Source: Tropicimonas aquimaris (GTDB lineage: Bacteria; Pseudomonadota; Alphaproteobacteria; Rhodobacterales; Rhodobacteraceae). Taken from it: a stretch of DNA of 64,000 nucleotides. A model generated the notes under the pieces. The model was not told where the DNA came from. It searched no databases and saw only the letters and a list, made by a program, of their open reading frames with translations. The DNA lies in NCBI RefSeq assembly GCF_042676185.1, contig NZ_JBHTJT010000023.1, positions 6,581 through 70,580 on the forward strand. The letters are read 5' to 3'. Position numbers and translations under genes: made by a program. Shown in pieces: positions 8,243 to 16,628 of the stretch (positions are counted from its first letter, which is position 1; each line of letters opens with the position of its first letter).

Positions 8243-8755
8243 ATGGCGGACGGACCGACAAGCGGAGGCCAGCGCGGCGAGACGCTGCTCTACCTGACCG
8301 ACGAGCAACTGCGCAAAGGCATCGAGGCGATGTTCTTTGCCTACAAGGGGTTCACCTCCGATCCCGACAGGATCCTGGAATCCCGCGGCTACGGGCGGGC
8401 GCATCACCGGGCCATCCACTTCATCCACCGCTCCCACGGCACCACCGTCAACAACCTGCTGACGATTCTCGGGGTCACCAAGCAATCGCTGAACCGGGTG
8501 CTGCGCACGCTGATCGAGGACGGGCTGGTCGAGAGCCGGGTCGGCACCCGAGACAAGCGCGAACGTCATCTCTATCTTACCGCCGAGGGCGCCTTGCTCG
8601 AACGCGAGTTGAGTGACGTGCAGCAGGCCCGGATGCGGGACGCCTTCCGCTCGGCCGGGCCGGCGGCGGTCGCCGGGTTCCGGACGGTGCTGGAGGAGAT
8701 GATGGATCCCGAAATGCGCAGGCGGTACCAGAGGCTGTCGGAGAACGGCTTATGA
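8243..8755 (+). CDS. petP: MarR-family regulator, PetP-like
   Basis: The 170-residue product has a winged-helix MarR domain. The recognition region is HGTTVNNLLTILGVTKQSLNRVLRTL, the wing reads VGTRDKRERHLYLTAEG (both quoted in part), and helical dimerisation arms lie at both ends. In Rhodobacter capsulatus petP precedes petR, a response regulator reported as needed for photosynthetic and respiratory growth. The same pair, overlapping by ATGA, occurs here. I preferred the ATG at 8243 over the GTG at 8213 because a purine-rich site is close and the GTG lies nearer the presumed promoter. The divergent ilvE is a likely co-regulated neighbour. Confidence 0.85.
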   Translation: MADGPTSGGQRGETLLYLTDEQLRKGIEAMFFAYKGFTSDPDRILESRGYGRAHHRAIHFIHRSHGTTVNNLLTILGVTKQSLNRVLRTLIEDGLVESRVGTRDKRERHLYLTAEGALLERELSDVQQARMRDAFRSAGPAAVAGFRTVLEEMMDPEMRRRYQRLSENGL

Positions 8756-9486
8756 AGCAGAAGGAGGCGGGGGGAGTGCCGGGCAGCGCCGAGATCGACG
8801 CGCATCTGCTGATCGTCGACGATGACGAGCGGATTCGCGGGCTGTTGCAGAAATTCCTGATGCGCCACGGCTTCCTGGTGAGCGCGGCGCGCGACGCCGA
8901 ACAGGCGCGGCGGCTGCTGTCGGGGCTGGAGTTCGACCTGATCGTGCTCGACGTGATGATGCCGGGCGAGGACGGTGTGAGCCTGACCGCGGCGCTGCGG
9001 GAGCGGCTCGCCACCCCGATTCTGCTGCTGACCGCGCGGGGCGAGACCGAGGACAGGATTGCCGGGCTCGAGGCCGGGGCGGACGACTACCTCGCCAAGC
9101 CGTTCGAGCCCAAGGAACTGCTGCTGCGGATCAACGCGATCCTGCGCCGGATGCCGACCGAGGAGCCCGCCGCGACCCTGCCCAAGGTGTTGCGGCTCGG
9201 GCCGGTGCGCTACGACATCGACCGCGCCGAGATGTGGCGCGGCGAGGAGCCGGTGCGGCTCACCGCAACCGAATCGCAGCTCATGCGGATCTTCGCCGCG
9301 GCCCCGGGGCAGGCGCTGAGCCGCGCGCAGCTCGTCGAGGATCTCGGCCGCGACGGCGGACAGGCGCAGGAACGCGCCGTCGATGTGCAGATCACCCGGC
9401 TGCGGCGCAAGATCGAAACCGACCCGCGCCAGCCGCGCTACCTTCAGACGGTGCGGGGGGCCGGATACATGCTCGCGCCCGACTGA
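8752..9486 (+). CDS. petR: OmpR-family response regulator, PetR-like
   Basis: The 244-residue protein has a receiver domain and a winged-helix DNA-binding domain. The receiver carries the acidic pair in LLIVDDDERIRG, the phospho-acceptor Asp in LIVLDVMMPGEDG, the Thr in LLLTARGE and the Lys in ADDYLAKPFEPKEL. The output domain contains LTATESQLMRIF and ends RGAGYMLAPD, as in OmpR proteins. Its ATG overlaps the petP stop, so the two are translationally coupled. No histidine kinase gene is adjacent. The petABC genes expected downstream in R. capsulatus are not in this window. Confidence 0.93.
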   Translation: MKQKEAGGVPGSAEIDAHLLIVDDDERIRGLLQKFLMRHGFLVSAARDAEQARRLLSGLEFDLIVLDVMMPGEDGVSLTAALRERLATPILLLTARGETEDRIAGLEAGADDYLAKPFEPKELLLRINAILRRMPTEEPAATLPKVLRLGPVRYDIDRAEMWRGEEPVRLTATESQLMRIFAAAPGQALSRAQLVEDLGRDGGQAQERAVDVQITRLRRKIETDPRQPRYLQTVRGAGYMLAPD

Positions 9487-9554
9487 TCGGGCGTGAACGG
9501 ACAGCGCCGCCGAAGGGGCGGCGCGCTACCGAAGAACAGGGAGGGCGGCTGCAG

Positions 9555-10490
9555 ATGACAACCGCATTATTTACCCATCCCGATTGCCTCGGCCACGTGA
9601 CCCCGGAAGGCCATCCGGAACGGGTCGCGCGGCTCGAATCCGTGCTCGCGGCTCTGAACGGGCCGGAGTTCGACGCGCTCGACAGGCGCGATGCGCCACT
9701 GGCCGAACGATCCGAGATACTCCGGGCACATCCCGAGGCGCAGGTTGCGTTCATCGAGACGTCGATCCCCGCCGAGGGCTGGGTGTCGCTCGATGCCGAC
9801 ACCCACGTCATGGCCGGCTCGCTGACCGCGGCGCTGCGGGCTGCGGGCGCCAATGTCGCGGCGGTTGACGCGGTGCTGGCCGGCGAGGTCACAAATGCCT
9901 TCTGCGCCATCCGCCCGCCCGGGCACCACGCCGAGCGGACCATGGCCATGGGCTTTTGCCTGTTCGACAGCATCGCCATCGCAGCCAAACGCGCGCTCGA
10001 CCACCACGGGCTGACCAGGGTCGCGATCGTCGATTTCGACGTCCACCACGGCAACGGCACCCAGGACATCCTGTGGAACGAGCCCCGCGTGCTCTTTGCC
10101 TCGACCCACCAGATGCCGCTCTACCCCGGCAGCGGCTCTGCGCACGAAACCGGCGCCCATGGCAACATCATCAACGTGCCGCTGCCGCCCGGGGCCGGCG
10201 GCGCCGCCTTCCGCCGCGCGATGGAGGGGCAAATCCTGCCCGCGCTGGAGGATTTCGCGCCCGAACTGGTGCTGGTTTCCGCGGGTTTCGACGCCCATGT
10301 CGCCGATCCGCTGGCGCAGCTCAACTTCACCGCCGAGGATTTCGCCTGGGCCACCGAGCAGATCTGCGCCCTCGCCCGGCGGCATTGCGGGGGCCGCGTG
10401 GTCTCGACTCTCGAGGGCGGCTATGATCTGGAGGCGCTGGCCGCCTGCACGGCGGCGCATGTGAAGGTTCTGATGGAGCAGGGCGGATGA
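9555..10490 (+). CDS. Histone deacetylase-family amidohydrolase
   Basis: This 311-residue zinc hydrolase belongs to the arginase/deacetylase fold, class II HDAC-like. It carries the active-site histidine pair in IRPPGHHAE, the metal-binding VDFDVHHGNGTQD, SAGFDAH and the C-terminal LEGGYDLEAL. Bacterial members deacetylate acetylpolyamines, acetoin-like compounds or acetyl-lysine; the substrate is not shown by sequence. The ATG at 9555 follows a GGGAGG about 11 bases upstream. It overlaps xseB by ATGA and so belongs to the operon with xseB, ispA and possibly dxs, an order I associate with Rhodobacterales. Confidence 0.93.
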   Translation: MTTALFTHPDCLGHVTPEGHPERVARLESVLAALNGPEFDALDRRDAPLAERSEILRAHPEAQVAFIETSIPAEGWVSLDADTHVMAGSLTAALRAAGANVAAVDAVLAGEVTNAFCAIRPPGHHAERTMAMGFCLFDSIAIAAKRALDHHGLTRVAIVDFDVHHGNGTQDILWNEPRVLFASTHQMPLYPGSGSAHETGAHGNIINVPLPPGAGGAAFRRAMEGQILPALEDFAPELVLVSAGFDAHVADPLAQLNFTAEDFAWATEQICALARRHCGGRVVSTLEGGYDLEALAACTAAHVKVLMEQGG

Positions 10491-10729
10491 GCGACAAGCC
10501 GGTGGAACAGATGAGCTTCGAGGAAGCGATGAACGATCTGGAGAAGGTCGTGTCGCAACTGGAACGGGGCGACGTCCCGCTGGAGGAGTCGATCTCGCTC
10601 TACGAGCGCGGCGAGGCGCTCAAGGCCCATTGCGAGGCCAAGCTGAAGGCGGCCGAGGAGAAGGTGGCGACTATCACCACCGACACTCAGGGCAACCCGA
10701 CCGGCACGGCGCCGCTCGACCCGCAATGA
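10487..10729 (+). CDS. xseB: Exodeoxyribonuclease VII small subunit
   Basis: At 80 residues this is the usual length for XseB, the small subunit that coats the coiled-coil arm of XseA in the single-strand-specific exonuclease. Diagnostic sequence includes SFEEAMNDLEKVVSQLERGD, VPLEESISLYERGEALKAHC and the final acidic tail. It overlaps both neighbours by ATGA, so translation of all three genes is coupled. The large subunit gene xseA is not in the window. Confidence 0.96.
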   Translation: MSDKPVEQMSFEEAMNDLEKVVSQLERGDVPLEESISLYERGEALKAHCEAKLKAAEEKVATITTDTQGNPTGTAPLDPQ

Positions 10730-11598
10730 ATTTCCAGACAGCGCTGGCAGAAGCGGCGGGCCGGGTTCAGGCCTGCCTTGCCACGGAATTGCGGGGCTAC
10801 GGCAGCGAGCCGATCATCGACGCGATGCGCTATGCCGTGACCGGCGGCAAGGGGCTGCGTGGCTTCCTGGTGATGGAGAGCGCGCGACTGCATGGCGTGT
10901 CCGAGAGCCAGTCGATCTGGGCCGCCGCGGCGGTGGAAGCGGTGCACGCCTATTCGCTGGTCCATGACGACCTGCCCGCGATGGACGACGACGACCTGCG
11001 CCGCGGCCAGCCAACCGTGCACGTCAAATGGGACGAGGCGACGGCGATCCTGGCCGGCGATGCGCTGCAGACGCTGGCTTTCGACCTGCTCGCGCGGGAA
11101 GGTTGTGCGCGCGACCCGGCCCGCCGCGTGGCGCTGATCGCGACGCTCGCCGAGGCCGCCGGTGCCCGCGGCATGGTGCTCGGCCAGGCCCAGGACATCG
11201 CCGCCGAAACCGCCGCCGCGCCGCTCACGCTGGCGCAGATCACCGAGCTGCAGGCCAACAAGACCGGCGCGCTGATCCGCTGGTCGGCCGAGGCCGGCGC
11301 GCGTCTGGCCGGGGCCGACCCGGCGCCGCTTTCCGCCTATGCGACCGCGCTCGGCCTTGCCTTCCAGATCGCCGACGACATCTTGGACGTCGAGGGGGAT
11401 GCGGAGACCGCCGGCAAGCGGCTCCGCAAGGACGAGGACGCCGGCAAGGCGACATTCGTCTCTCTGCTCGGGCTGGAAGGCGCCAAGGCGCGGGCAGCAG
11501 CCCTTGTGGAAGAGGCCGAAGAGGCGTTATCCCCCTTTGGTGCGACGGCGGAGACCTTGCGGGCTGCGGCCCGGTTCGTTATCGCCCGCGAGAAGTAA
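10726..11598 (+). CDS. ispA: Polyprenyl (farnesyl) diphosphate synthase
   Basis: The 290-residue trans-prenyltransferase condenses isopentenyl diphosphate with allylic diphosphates to give farnesyl (or geranylgeranyl) diphosphate. The first Asp-rich motif is LVHDDLPAMDDDDLRRG and the second is FQIADDILDVEGD. GGKGLRGFLV near the N terminus binds isopentenyl diphosphate, and GQAQDIAAE follows. Product chain length cannot be read safely by eye. It starts at the ATG that overlaps the xseB stop. dxs follows after 54 bases on the same strand, so precursor supply and chain elongation are encoded together. Confidence 0.94.
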   Translation: MNFQTALAEAAGRVQACLATELRGYGSEPIIDAMRYAVTGGKGLRGFLVMESARLHGVSESQSIWAAAAVEAVHAYSLVHDDLPAMDDDDLRRGQPTVHVKWDEATAILAGDALQTLAFDLLAREGCARDPARRVALIATLAEAAGARGMVLGQAQDIAAETAAAPLTLAQITELQANKTGALIRWSAEAGARLAGADPAPLSAYATALGLAFQIADDILDVEGDAETAGKRLRKDEDAGKATFVSLLGLEGAKARAAALVEEAEEALSPFGATAETLRAAARFVIAREK

Positions 11599-11652
11599 GC
11601 CCGGCGCGCCGCAAGGCGCGGTGGGGAGCCGCGGCCACTGGAGGGCCGAGCC

Positions 11653-13578
11653 ATGGTGAGACCTGCGACACCCCTGCTGAACCGGGTGACAAGCCCGGCG
11701 GACCTCAAGCACCTGACCGACGACGAACTGGAACGTCTGGCCTCCGAACTGCGCGCCGAGACGATCAGCGCGGTCAGCGAGACCGGCGGGCACCTTGGCG
11801 CGGGGCTCGGGGTGGTGGAACTGACCGTGGCGATCCACGCGGTGTTCGACACCCCGCGGGACAAGCTCATCTGGGACGTCTCGCACCAGTGCTACCCGCA
11901 CAAGATCCTGACCGGCCGGCGCGACCGCATCCGCACCCTGCGCCAGAAGGACGGGCTCTCGGGCTTCACCAAGCGTTCCGAGTCGCCCTACGACCCGTTC
12001 GGTGCGGCCCACAGTTCGACCTCGATCTCGGCGGCCCTCGGCTTCGTCACCGCCCGCGACCTCGGGGGCACCACTCCCGAGGGCATCGGCGATGCCATCG
12101 CGGTGATCGGCGACGGCGCGATGAGCGCCGGCATGGCCTTCGAGGCGATGAACAACGCGGGCCATCTCGACAAGCGGATGATCGTCATCCTCAACGACAA
12201 CGAGATGTCCATCGCCCCGCCGGTGGGCGCGATGTCCTCCTACCTGTCGCGGCTCTATGCCGGCGCCCCCTTCCAGGACCTCAAGGCCGCCGCCAAGGGC
12301 GCGCTGAGTTTCCTGCCCGAGCCCTTCTACGAAGGGGCCAAGCGCGCCAAGGACGTGTTCAAGCACATCACCATCGGCGGCACGCTGTTCGAGGAGCTGG
12401 GCTTCGAGTACATCGGGCCGATCGACGGGCATAACATGGACATGCTGCTCTCGGTACTGCGGACGGTGAAGGCGCGGGCTGACGGGCCGGTGCTGATCCA
12501 CGCGATCACCCAGAAGGGCAAGGGCTATGCGCCGGCCGAGCGGGCCACCGACCGCGGCCACGGCGTGGCCAAGTTCGACGTGGTGACCGGGGCGCAGAAG
12601 AAAGCGCCGTCCAACGCGCCGAGCTATACCAAGGTGTTCGCCGAGGCGCTGCTGCAGCACGCCGCGGAGGACGACCGGATCACCGCGATCACCGCCGCCA
12701 TGCCCGACGGGACGGGGCTGAACCTCTTTGCCGAACGCTATCCAAGCCGTTGTTTTGACGTGGGAATTGCCGAGCAGCACGCAGTGACCTTCGCCGCCGG
12801 GCAGGCCGCCGGCGGGATGAAACCGTTCTGCGCGCTCTACTCCACCTTCCTTCAGCGGGGCTATGACCAGGTGGTGCACGACGTGGCGATCCAGCGGTTG
12901 CCGGTGCGGTTCCCGATCGACCGCGCGGGGCTGGTGGGGGCTGACGGGGCGACCCATGCGGGCTCGTTCGACATCGCGTTCCTGGCCAACCTGCCGGGCT
13001 TCGTGGTGATGGCGGCGGCGGATGAAGCTGAATTAAAACATATGGTTGCGACCGCCGTGGCGCATGACGAAGGTCCGATCGCCTTCCGGTTCCCGCGTGG
13101 CGAGGGTGTCGGCGTGGAGATGCCGGAGCGCGGCGAGGTCCTGGAGATCGGCAAGGGCCGGATCATCCAGAAGGGCAAGCGCGTGGCGCTTCTCTCGTTC
13201 GGGACGCGCCTACAAGAGGCTGAAATCGCTGGAGAAAATCTGCAGAAACGGGGCATTACGCCGACCATCGCGGACGCCCGTTTCGCCAAGCCGCTGGACC
13301 GGGAGCTGATTCTTCAGCTCGCGCAGGACCACGAGGCGTTGATCACCCTGGAAGAGGGCGCGGTCGGCGGGTTTGGCTCCCATGTCGCGCAACTCCTTGC
13401 AGACGAAGGGATTTTCGACCACGGACTGAAGTTCCGGTCGATGGTCCTGCCCGACATCTTCATCGACCAGTCGAGCCCGCGGGACATGTATGCCGTGGCC
13501 GGGATGAACGCCGAGGACATCGAGGCCAAGGTGCTCGAGGTGCTGGGCGTGGCGCAGATCGGCGCGGCTCGGGCCTGA
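11653..13578 (+). CDS. dxs: 1-Deoxy-D-xylulose-5-phosphate synthase
   Basis: The 641-residue thiamine diphosphate enzyme condenses pyruvate and glyceraldehyde 3-phosphate, the first step of the MEP isoprenoid pathway. It shows the N-terminal TGGHLGAGLGVVELTVA with WDVSHQCYPHKILTGRR (quoted in part), the ThDP/Mg motif GDGAMSAGMAFEA, PPVGAMSSYLSRL, the substrate region CFDVGIAEQHAVTFAAG and the transketolase C-terminal domain. Length is normal for the family. The ATG at 11653 has GGAGG eight bases upstream. A hairpin and an unusual cluster of GACCGG repeats follow the stop. Confidence 0.97.
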   Translation: MVRPATPLLNRVTSPADLKHLTDDELERLASELRAETISAVSETGGHLGAGLGVVELTVAIHAVFDTPRDKLIWDVSHQCYPHKILTGRRDRIRTLRQKDGLSGFTKRSESPYDPFGAAHSSTSISAALGFVTARDLGGTTPEGIGDAIAVIGDGAMSAGMAFEAMNNAGHLDKRMIVILNDNEMSIAPPVGAMSSYLSRLYAGAPFQDLKAAAKGALSFLPEPFYEGAKRAKDVFKHITIGGTLFEELGFEYIGPIDGHNMDMLLSVLRTVKARADGPVLIHAITQKGKGYAPAERATDRGHGVAKFDVVTGAQKKAPSNAPSYTKVFAEALLQHAAEDDRITAITAAMPDGTGLNLFAERYPSRCFDVGIAEQHAVTFAAGQAAGGMKPFCALYSTFLQRGYDQVVHDVAIQRLPVRFPIDRAGLVGADGATHAGSFDIAFLANLPGFVVMAAADEAELKHMVATAVAHDEGPIAFRFPRGEGVGVEMPERGEVLEIGKGRIIQKGKRVALLSFGTRLQEAEIAGENLQKRGITPTIADARFAKPLDRELILQLAQDHEALITLEEGAVGGFGSHVAQLLADEGIFDHGLKFRSMVLPDIFIDQSSPRDMYAVAGMNAEDIEAKVLEVLGVAQIGAARA

Positions 13579-13745
13579 GGACCGGTCGTTTCGGACATTT
13601 CCGGGGGGAGAACGACCGGACTCGCGGTCGTTTCCCCTCCGCTTTTGGTCGATACGACCGGACTGGCGTACCCGCAGCCCCCGACCATCCCGAAATGACC
13701 GGAAGGTCGGTCGGAACGACCGGGGAAAACGACCGAAAACGGCGC
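13579..13745. repeat. Cluster of ACGACCGG/CGGTCGT repeats after dxs
   Basis: This 167-base gap between the convergent dxs and the DUF1254 gene holds at least four copies of ACGACCG and two of its complement CGGTCGT, plus variants such as TGACCGGAAGG and GTCGGTCGG. Copies differ in spacing and orientation, so it is not a simple tandem array or CRISPR. One pair forms the hairpin listed separately. Confidence 0.6.
13611..13636. terminator. Stem-loop between convergent genes
   Basis: AACGACCG (13611-13618) pairs perfectly with CGGTCGTT (13625-13632) across a 6-base loop, followed by TCCCC. It lies 32 bases past the dxs stop and is the best candidate for ending dxs transcription, although the U-run is short. 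Confidence 0.5.
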
Positions 13746-13773
13746 GTGCCCGTCCAATCCGCTCCCTGTGCTG

Positions 13774-14835
13774 TCAACCGGCGGGCTCGACCTCGGGGAA
13801 GGACCAGCTTCCGTCGAGGATCTCGGCGCCCGGTCGATAGAGCCGGACGGTGTAGTTCCAGCCCTCCGTGATCGGCAGGCAGTTGACCCGCCCGTCATCG
13901 CAATCGCCGAGGTGGACGGTCATCGAGCCGTCCTCGTTGCGCGCGCCCATCACCAAGTTGATGTTGTAGGCGGCGAGCGGGTTTTTCTCGTAGTAGCCGT
14001 CGGCGTTGTAGAGGCTGACCGACCAGAAGGCGCCGACCGGGACGTCTGGGGGAACCTCGATCTTGTAGACGCCGACCGGCAGGCCGGGCTCGACGGTAAG
14101 ATAGAAGGCCTGATCCTCCGGCAGCCCGCCCCACCCGAAGGCCGCGCCAAGCATGTGCCGGACCGGATCGACGGTGTCGCTGGGGCCAAATGTGAGGCGG
14201 CTGTCCGGGATGAAGCGGGCGAGCCCCTTGGCGGCCTCCAGCACGTCCTCGAAGCTCCGGTCGTCGTAGTCCGGTACGATGAACGGCCTGGCGGAGCCGG
14301 CGGCAATAGAGATCTGGTCCTGGATCGCGTGGACCTTGTCGAGATCCTCCGGATCGGAGGCATCGACCAGCGTGCGAATGATGACCAGGACGAAGGGCGT
14401 TTCGAAGATTTCGAGCGTCAGGGCGTGGTCGCCGCCGCCAAGGAAGACCTCGTTCATATAGTGGTCCTGGTTCACCACCTGGGCGGAGATGTAGCGATCT
14501 CCGGTGTCCGGCAGCGTCAGCGTGGCGCCTTCGCTGATGTCGATCACGGCCATCGAGTAAAGCGTGTCGCGGTTCATCCGGATGGTCGGTTGCTGTTCGA
14601 TCAGGGTCGGCGTCCGGACATGGAACAGCTGGTTTACACCACCGCTGAGCGCGAGATACTTGCCGAACTCGATGTCGGTGGCGGCGCGCACGAAGTTGTC
14701 GACGGTCACAGGGATGTCGCGCGTGTCGAGAAAGGCGCGCAGCGCGTCTGAGGCGTCCTGCGCGACGGCGCCGCTGGAGCTCACCAGCCCGGCGCCCGCG
14801 GCCAATGCGGCGCTGAACAGAATCGATTTTCGCAT
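13774..14835 (-). CDS. Secreted DUF1254/DUF1214 domain protein
   Basis: The 353-residue protein has a signal peptide (MRKSILFSAALAAGAGLVSSSG, cleaved near AVAQD) and is predicted periplasmic. The N-terminal DUF1254 half contains NQLFHVRTPTLIEQQPTIRM and NRDTLYSMAVIDIS; the C-terminal DUF1214 half has FWSVSLYNADGYYEKNPL. The biochemical function of this widespread pair of domains is not established. It converges on dxs and is the last gene before the repeat-rich gap. RBS-like purines precede the ATG at 14835. Confidence 0.88.
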   Translation of the reverse strand: MRKSILFSAALAAGAGLVSSSGAVAQDASDALRAFLDTRDIPVTVDNFVRAATDIEFGKYLALSGGVNQLFHVRTPTLIEQQPTIRMNRDTLYSMAVIDISEGATLTLPDTGDRYISAQVVNQDHYMNEVFLGGGDHALTLEIFETPFVLVIIRTLVDASDPEDLDKVHAIQDQISIAAGSARPFIVPDYDDRSFEDVLEAAKGLARFIPDSRLTFGPSDTVDPVRHMLGAAFGWGGLPEDQAFYLTVEPGLPVGVYKIEVPPDVPVGAFWSVSLYNADGYYEKNPLAAYNINLVMGARNEDGSMTVHLGDCDDGRVNCLPITEGWNYTVRLYRPGAEILDGSWSFPEVEPAG

Positions 14836-14952
14836 GACTTCCTCCCTTGTCCGCCGGGCTTAGGGCGGCAGGGCGCCGAAGCCCGGGCCGCGCGGAGGAT
14901 CGCACGGCGGCTCGCGGGCGGCCATGACCTGCGTCAAGGGCAGGCGGGGGTG

Positions 14953-15816
14953 TCAGCCGTCGAAGGCCTCGCGCAGCAGGGCCGCGAGCCCGGTGCGGTA
15001 ATCGGGGAAGAGCAGGTCGACGCCGAGTTCGTTCTTGATGCGGTCGTTCCGGACCCGCTTGCTCTCGGCATAGAAGCTGCGGGCCATCGGGGTCAACTCG
15101 GCCTCGTCGAAGGCGACGGCGGGGGGCAGCGGCAGGCCGAGCAGCTCTGCGGCATGGGCGAGCACGTCCTGCGGCGGGGCGGGGTCGTCGTCGCAGAGGT
15201 TGTAGATCGCGCCGGGGTTGGGCCGGGCGATGGAGGCGGCGAGCACCTGGGCGATGTCCTCGACATGGATGCGGGAGAACACCTGGCCCTCCTTGATGAT
15301 GCGGCGGGCGGTGCCGGCGCGGACCTTGGCGAAGGGGCCGCGGCCGGGGCCGTAGATGCCGGCGATGCGGAAGATGTGCAGCGGCAGGCCGGCCTCGGCG
15401 GCGAGCGCCTGCCAGGCGGCCTCGGCCTCGACCCGCATCTGACCGCGCCGGGTGGCGGGGGTGAGGGCCGTCGTCTCGTCGACCCAGCCGCCCTGGTGGT
15501 CGCCGTAGACGCCGGTGGTGGAGAGATAGCCGACCCAATCGGGCCGCGCGTCGCGCAGCGCCTCGGCGATGTGGGGCAGGAAGGGGTCGCCCTCGGCGCC
15601 GGGGGCGGCGGAGGCGAGCACATGGGTGGCCTGCGCCACGGCGGGGGCGAGATCGCTGCCCGGCCAGACCAGCGGCATAACGCCTTCTGCGCGAAGGGCC
15701 TCGGCCTTGTCTGGCGAGCGGGTGGTGCCGAGGACGGTCCAGCCTTGCGGCAACAGGCGGCGGGCGAGGGCACGGGCGGTGTAGCCGTGGCCCAGGGAGA
15801 GCAGCGTACGGGTCAT
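14953..15816 (-). CDS. SDR-family NAD(P)-binding oxidoreductase
   Basis: The 287-residue product starts MTRTLLSLGHGYTARALARRL, a Rossmann fold with a GHGYTA loop in place of the usual GxxGxxG. It continues with LSTTGVYGDHQGG, holding the active-site Ser/Thr and a Tyr, then RIAGIYGPGRGP, SRIHVEDIAQVL and YNLCDDDPA. This matches extended or atypical SDR proteins of the YeeZ type, often annotated as nucleoside-diphosphate-sugar epimerases; the substrate is unknown. I placed the start at 15816 because the fold begins there, although the frame stays open for another 79 codons upstream. It is separated from the DUF1254 gene by 117 bases on the same strand. Confidence 0.85.
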   Translation of the reverse strand: MTRTLLSLGHGYTARALARRLLPQGWTVLGTTRSPDKAEALRAEGVMPLVWPGSDLAPAVAQATHVLASAAPGAEGDPFLPHIAEALRDARPDWVGYLSTTGVYGDHQGGWVDETTALTPATRRGQMRVEAEAAWQALAAEAGLPLHIFRIAGIYGPGRGPFAKVRAGTARRIIKEGQVFSRIHVEDIAQVLAASIARPNPGAIYNLCDDDPAPPQDVLAHAAELLGLPLPPAVAFDEAELTPMARSFYAESKRVRNDRIKNELGVDLLFPDYRTGLAALLREAFDG

Positions 15817-16073
15817 GGGGAAGATATGTGCAAGATACGCGGAAAAGGAAAGCCGGAGAGTCTGGGCGGCGACGGTCGCCCGGGGGGCCGCCGTCGCCCA
15901 GCCTGGCGGACCGCTCCCGTCAGGCACTCGGACACCACCCGAAATTGCAGGGGCGCCCTGCTCCGCAACCGACGTCCTCACGGCCTCGGGGATGTGGGGG
16001 CTGAGTCGGCGGCGGAATAGGTATATTCTACATGCGTTAAATCTGGCAGGCAAGATCCGGGCGGCCTTGCGGG

Positions 16074-16517
16074 TCAGGTCCGGCCATTCTCCGCCAGCAT
16101 GTCGAGGGTCGCGCCGCAGCGCTCGCCGCCGAAGAAGGCCTCCAGCACGGCATCGAAGGGCCGCGGGTCGGCGGCGACGGCGGCGAAGAGGGTGGCGCAG
16201 GATTGCACCTTGACCGCGTCGACATCGCCAAGGATGCGCTCCGGCGAGCGGCCGGCATGGGCCATGAGGCGCAGGACGCTTTCCTCAAGCCGGGGCCCGA
16301 GCACGGGGTGCGCGAGGTAGCGCCGGGCCTCCTCCGCGCCGGAGAGGCCGAAATAGGTGGCGCGGTGGCTGTGGCCGAGGCCGCGAAGCTGGGGATAGAC
16401 GTACCAGATCCAGTGCCCCTGCTTCAGCCCGGCGTCGATCTCGGCCATCGCCTCGGCCCAGGCGCCGTGCTCGTCCTGCGCCTCCACGAAGCGCTCCAGG
16501 TCGGTTTCGTCGAACAT
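16074..16517 (-). CDS. DUF1810 family protein
   Basis: This 147-residue soluble protein has the full DUF1810 pattern: LERFVEAQDEHGAWAEAMAEI, with the motif HWIWYVYPQLRGLGHSHRA (quoted in parts), FGLSGAEEARRYLAHPVLGPR and a C-terminal FGGERCGATLDML. The family is often called calpastatin-like in old annotation, without functional support. It is a single gene, oriented away from ade and upstream of the SDR gene. Function unknown. Confidence 0.88.
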   Translation of the reverse strand: MFDETDLERFVEAQDEHGAWAEAMAEIDAGLKQGHWIWYVYPQLRGLGHSHRATYFGLSGAEEARRYLAHPVLGPRLEESVLRLMAHAGRSPERILGDVDAVKVQSCATLFAAVAADPRPFDAVLEAFFGGERCGATLDMLAENGRT

Positions 16518-16628
16518 ATCGGCTCCGCTGTTGTTTGGATGTCATCCCGATAGGCGCATGATGGGCGCCCGAATGCCAGCCTCCAGAGGGTGTCTTGCAT
16601 CGACGGGGAAACCGGGAAAGGGTGGCGC

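Noticed and set aside
13579..13745. Possible CRISPR array
   Set aside because: Repeat units are 7-8 bases, occur in both orientations and have irregular spacing; no cas genes are near.
13895..15538. 547-codon minus-strand frame across the DUF1254 and SDR genes
   Set aside because: It overlaps two recognisable genes in another frame and has the composition of a shadow.
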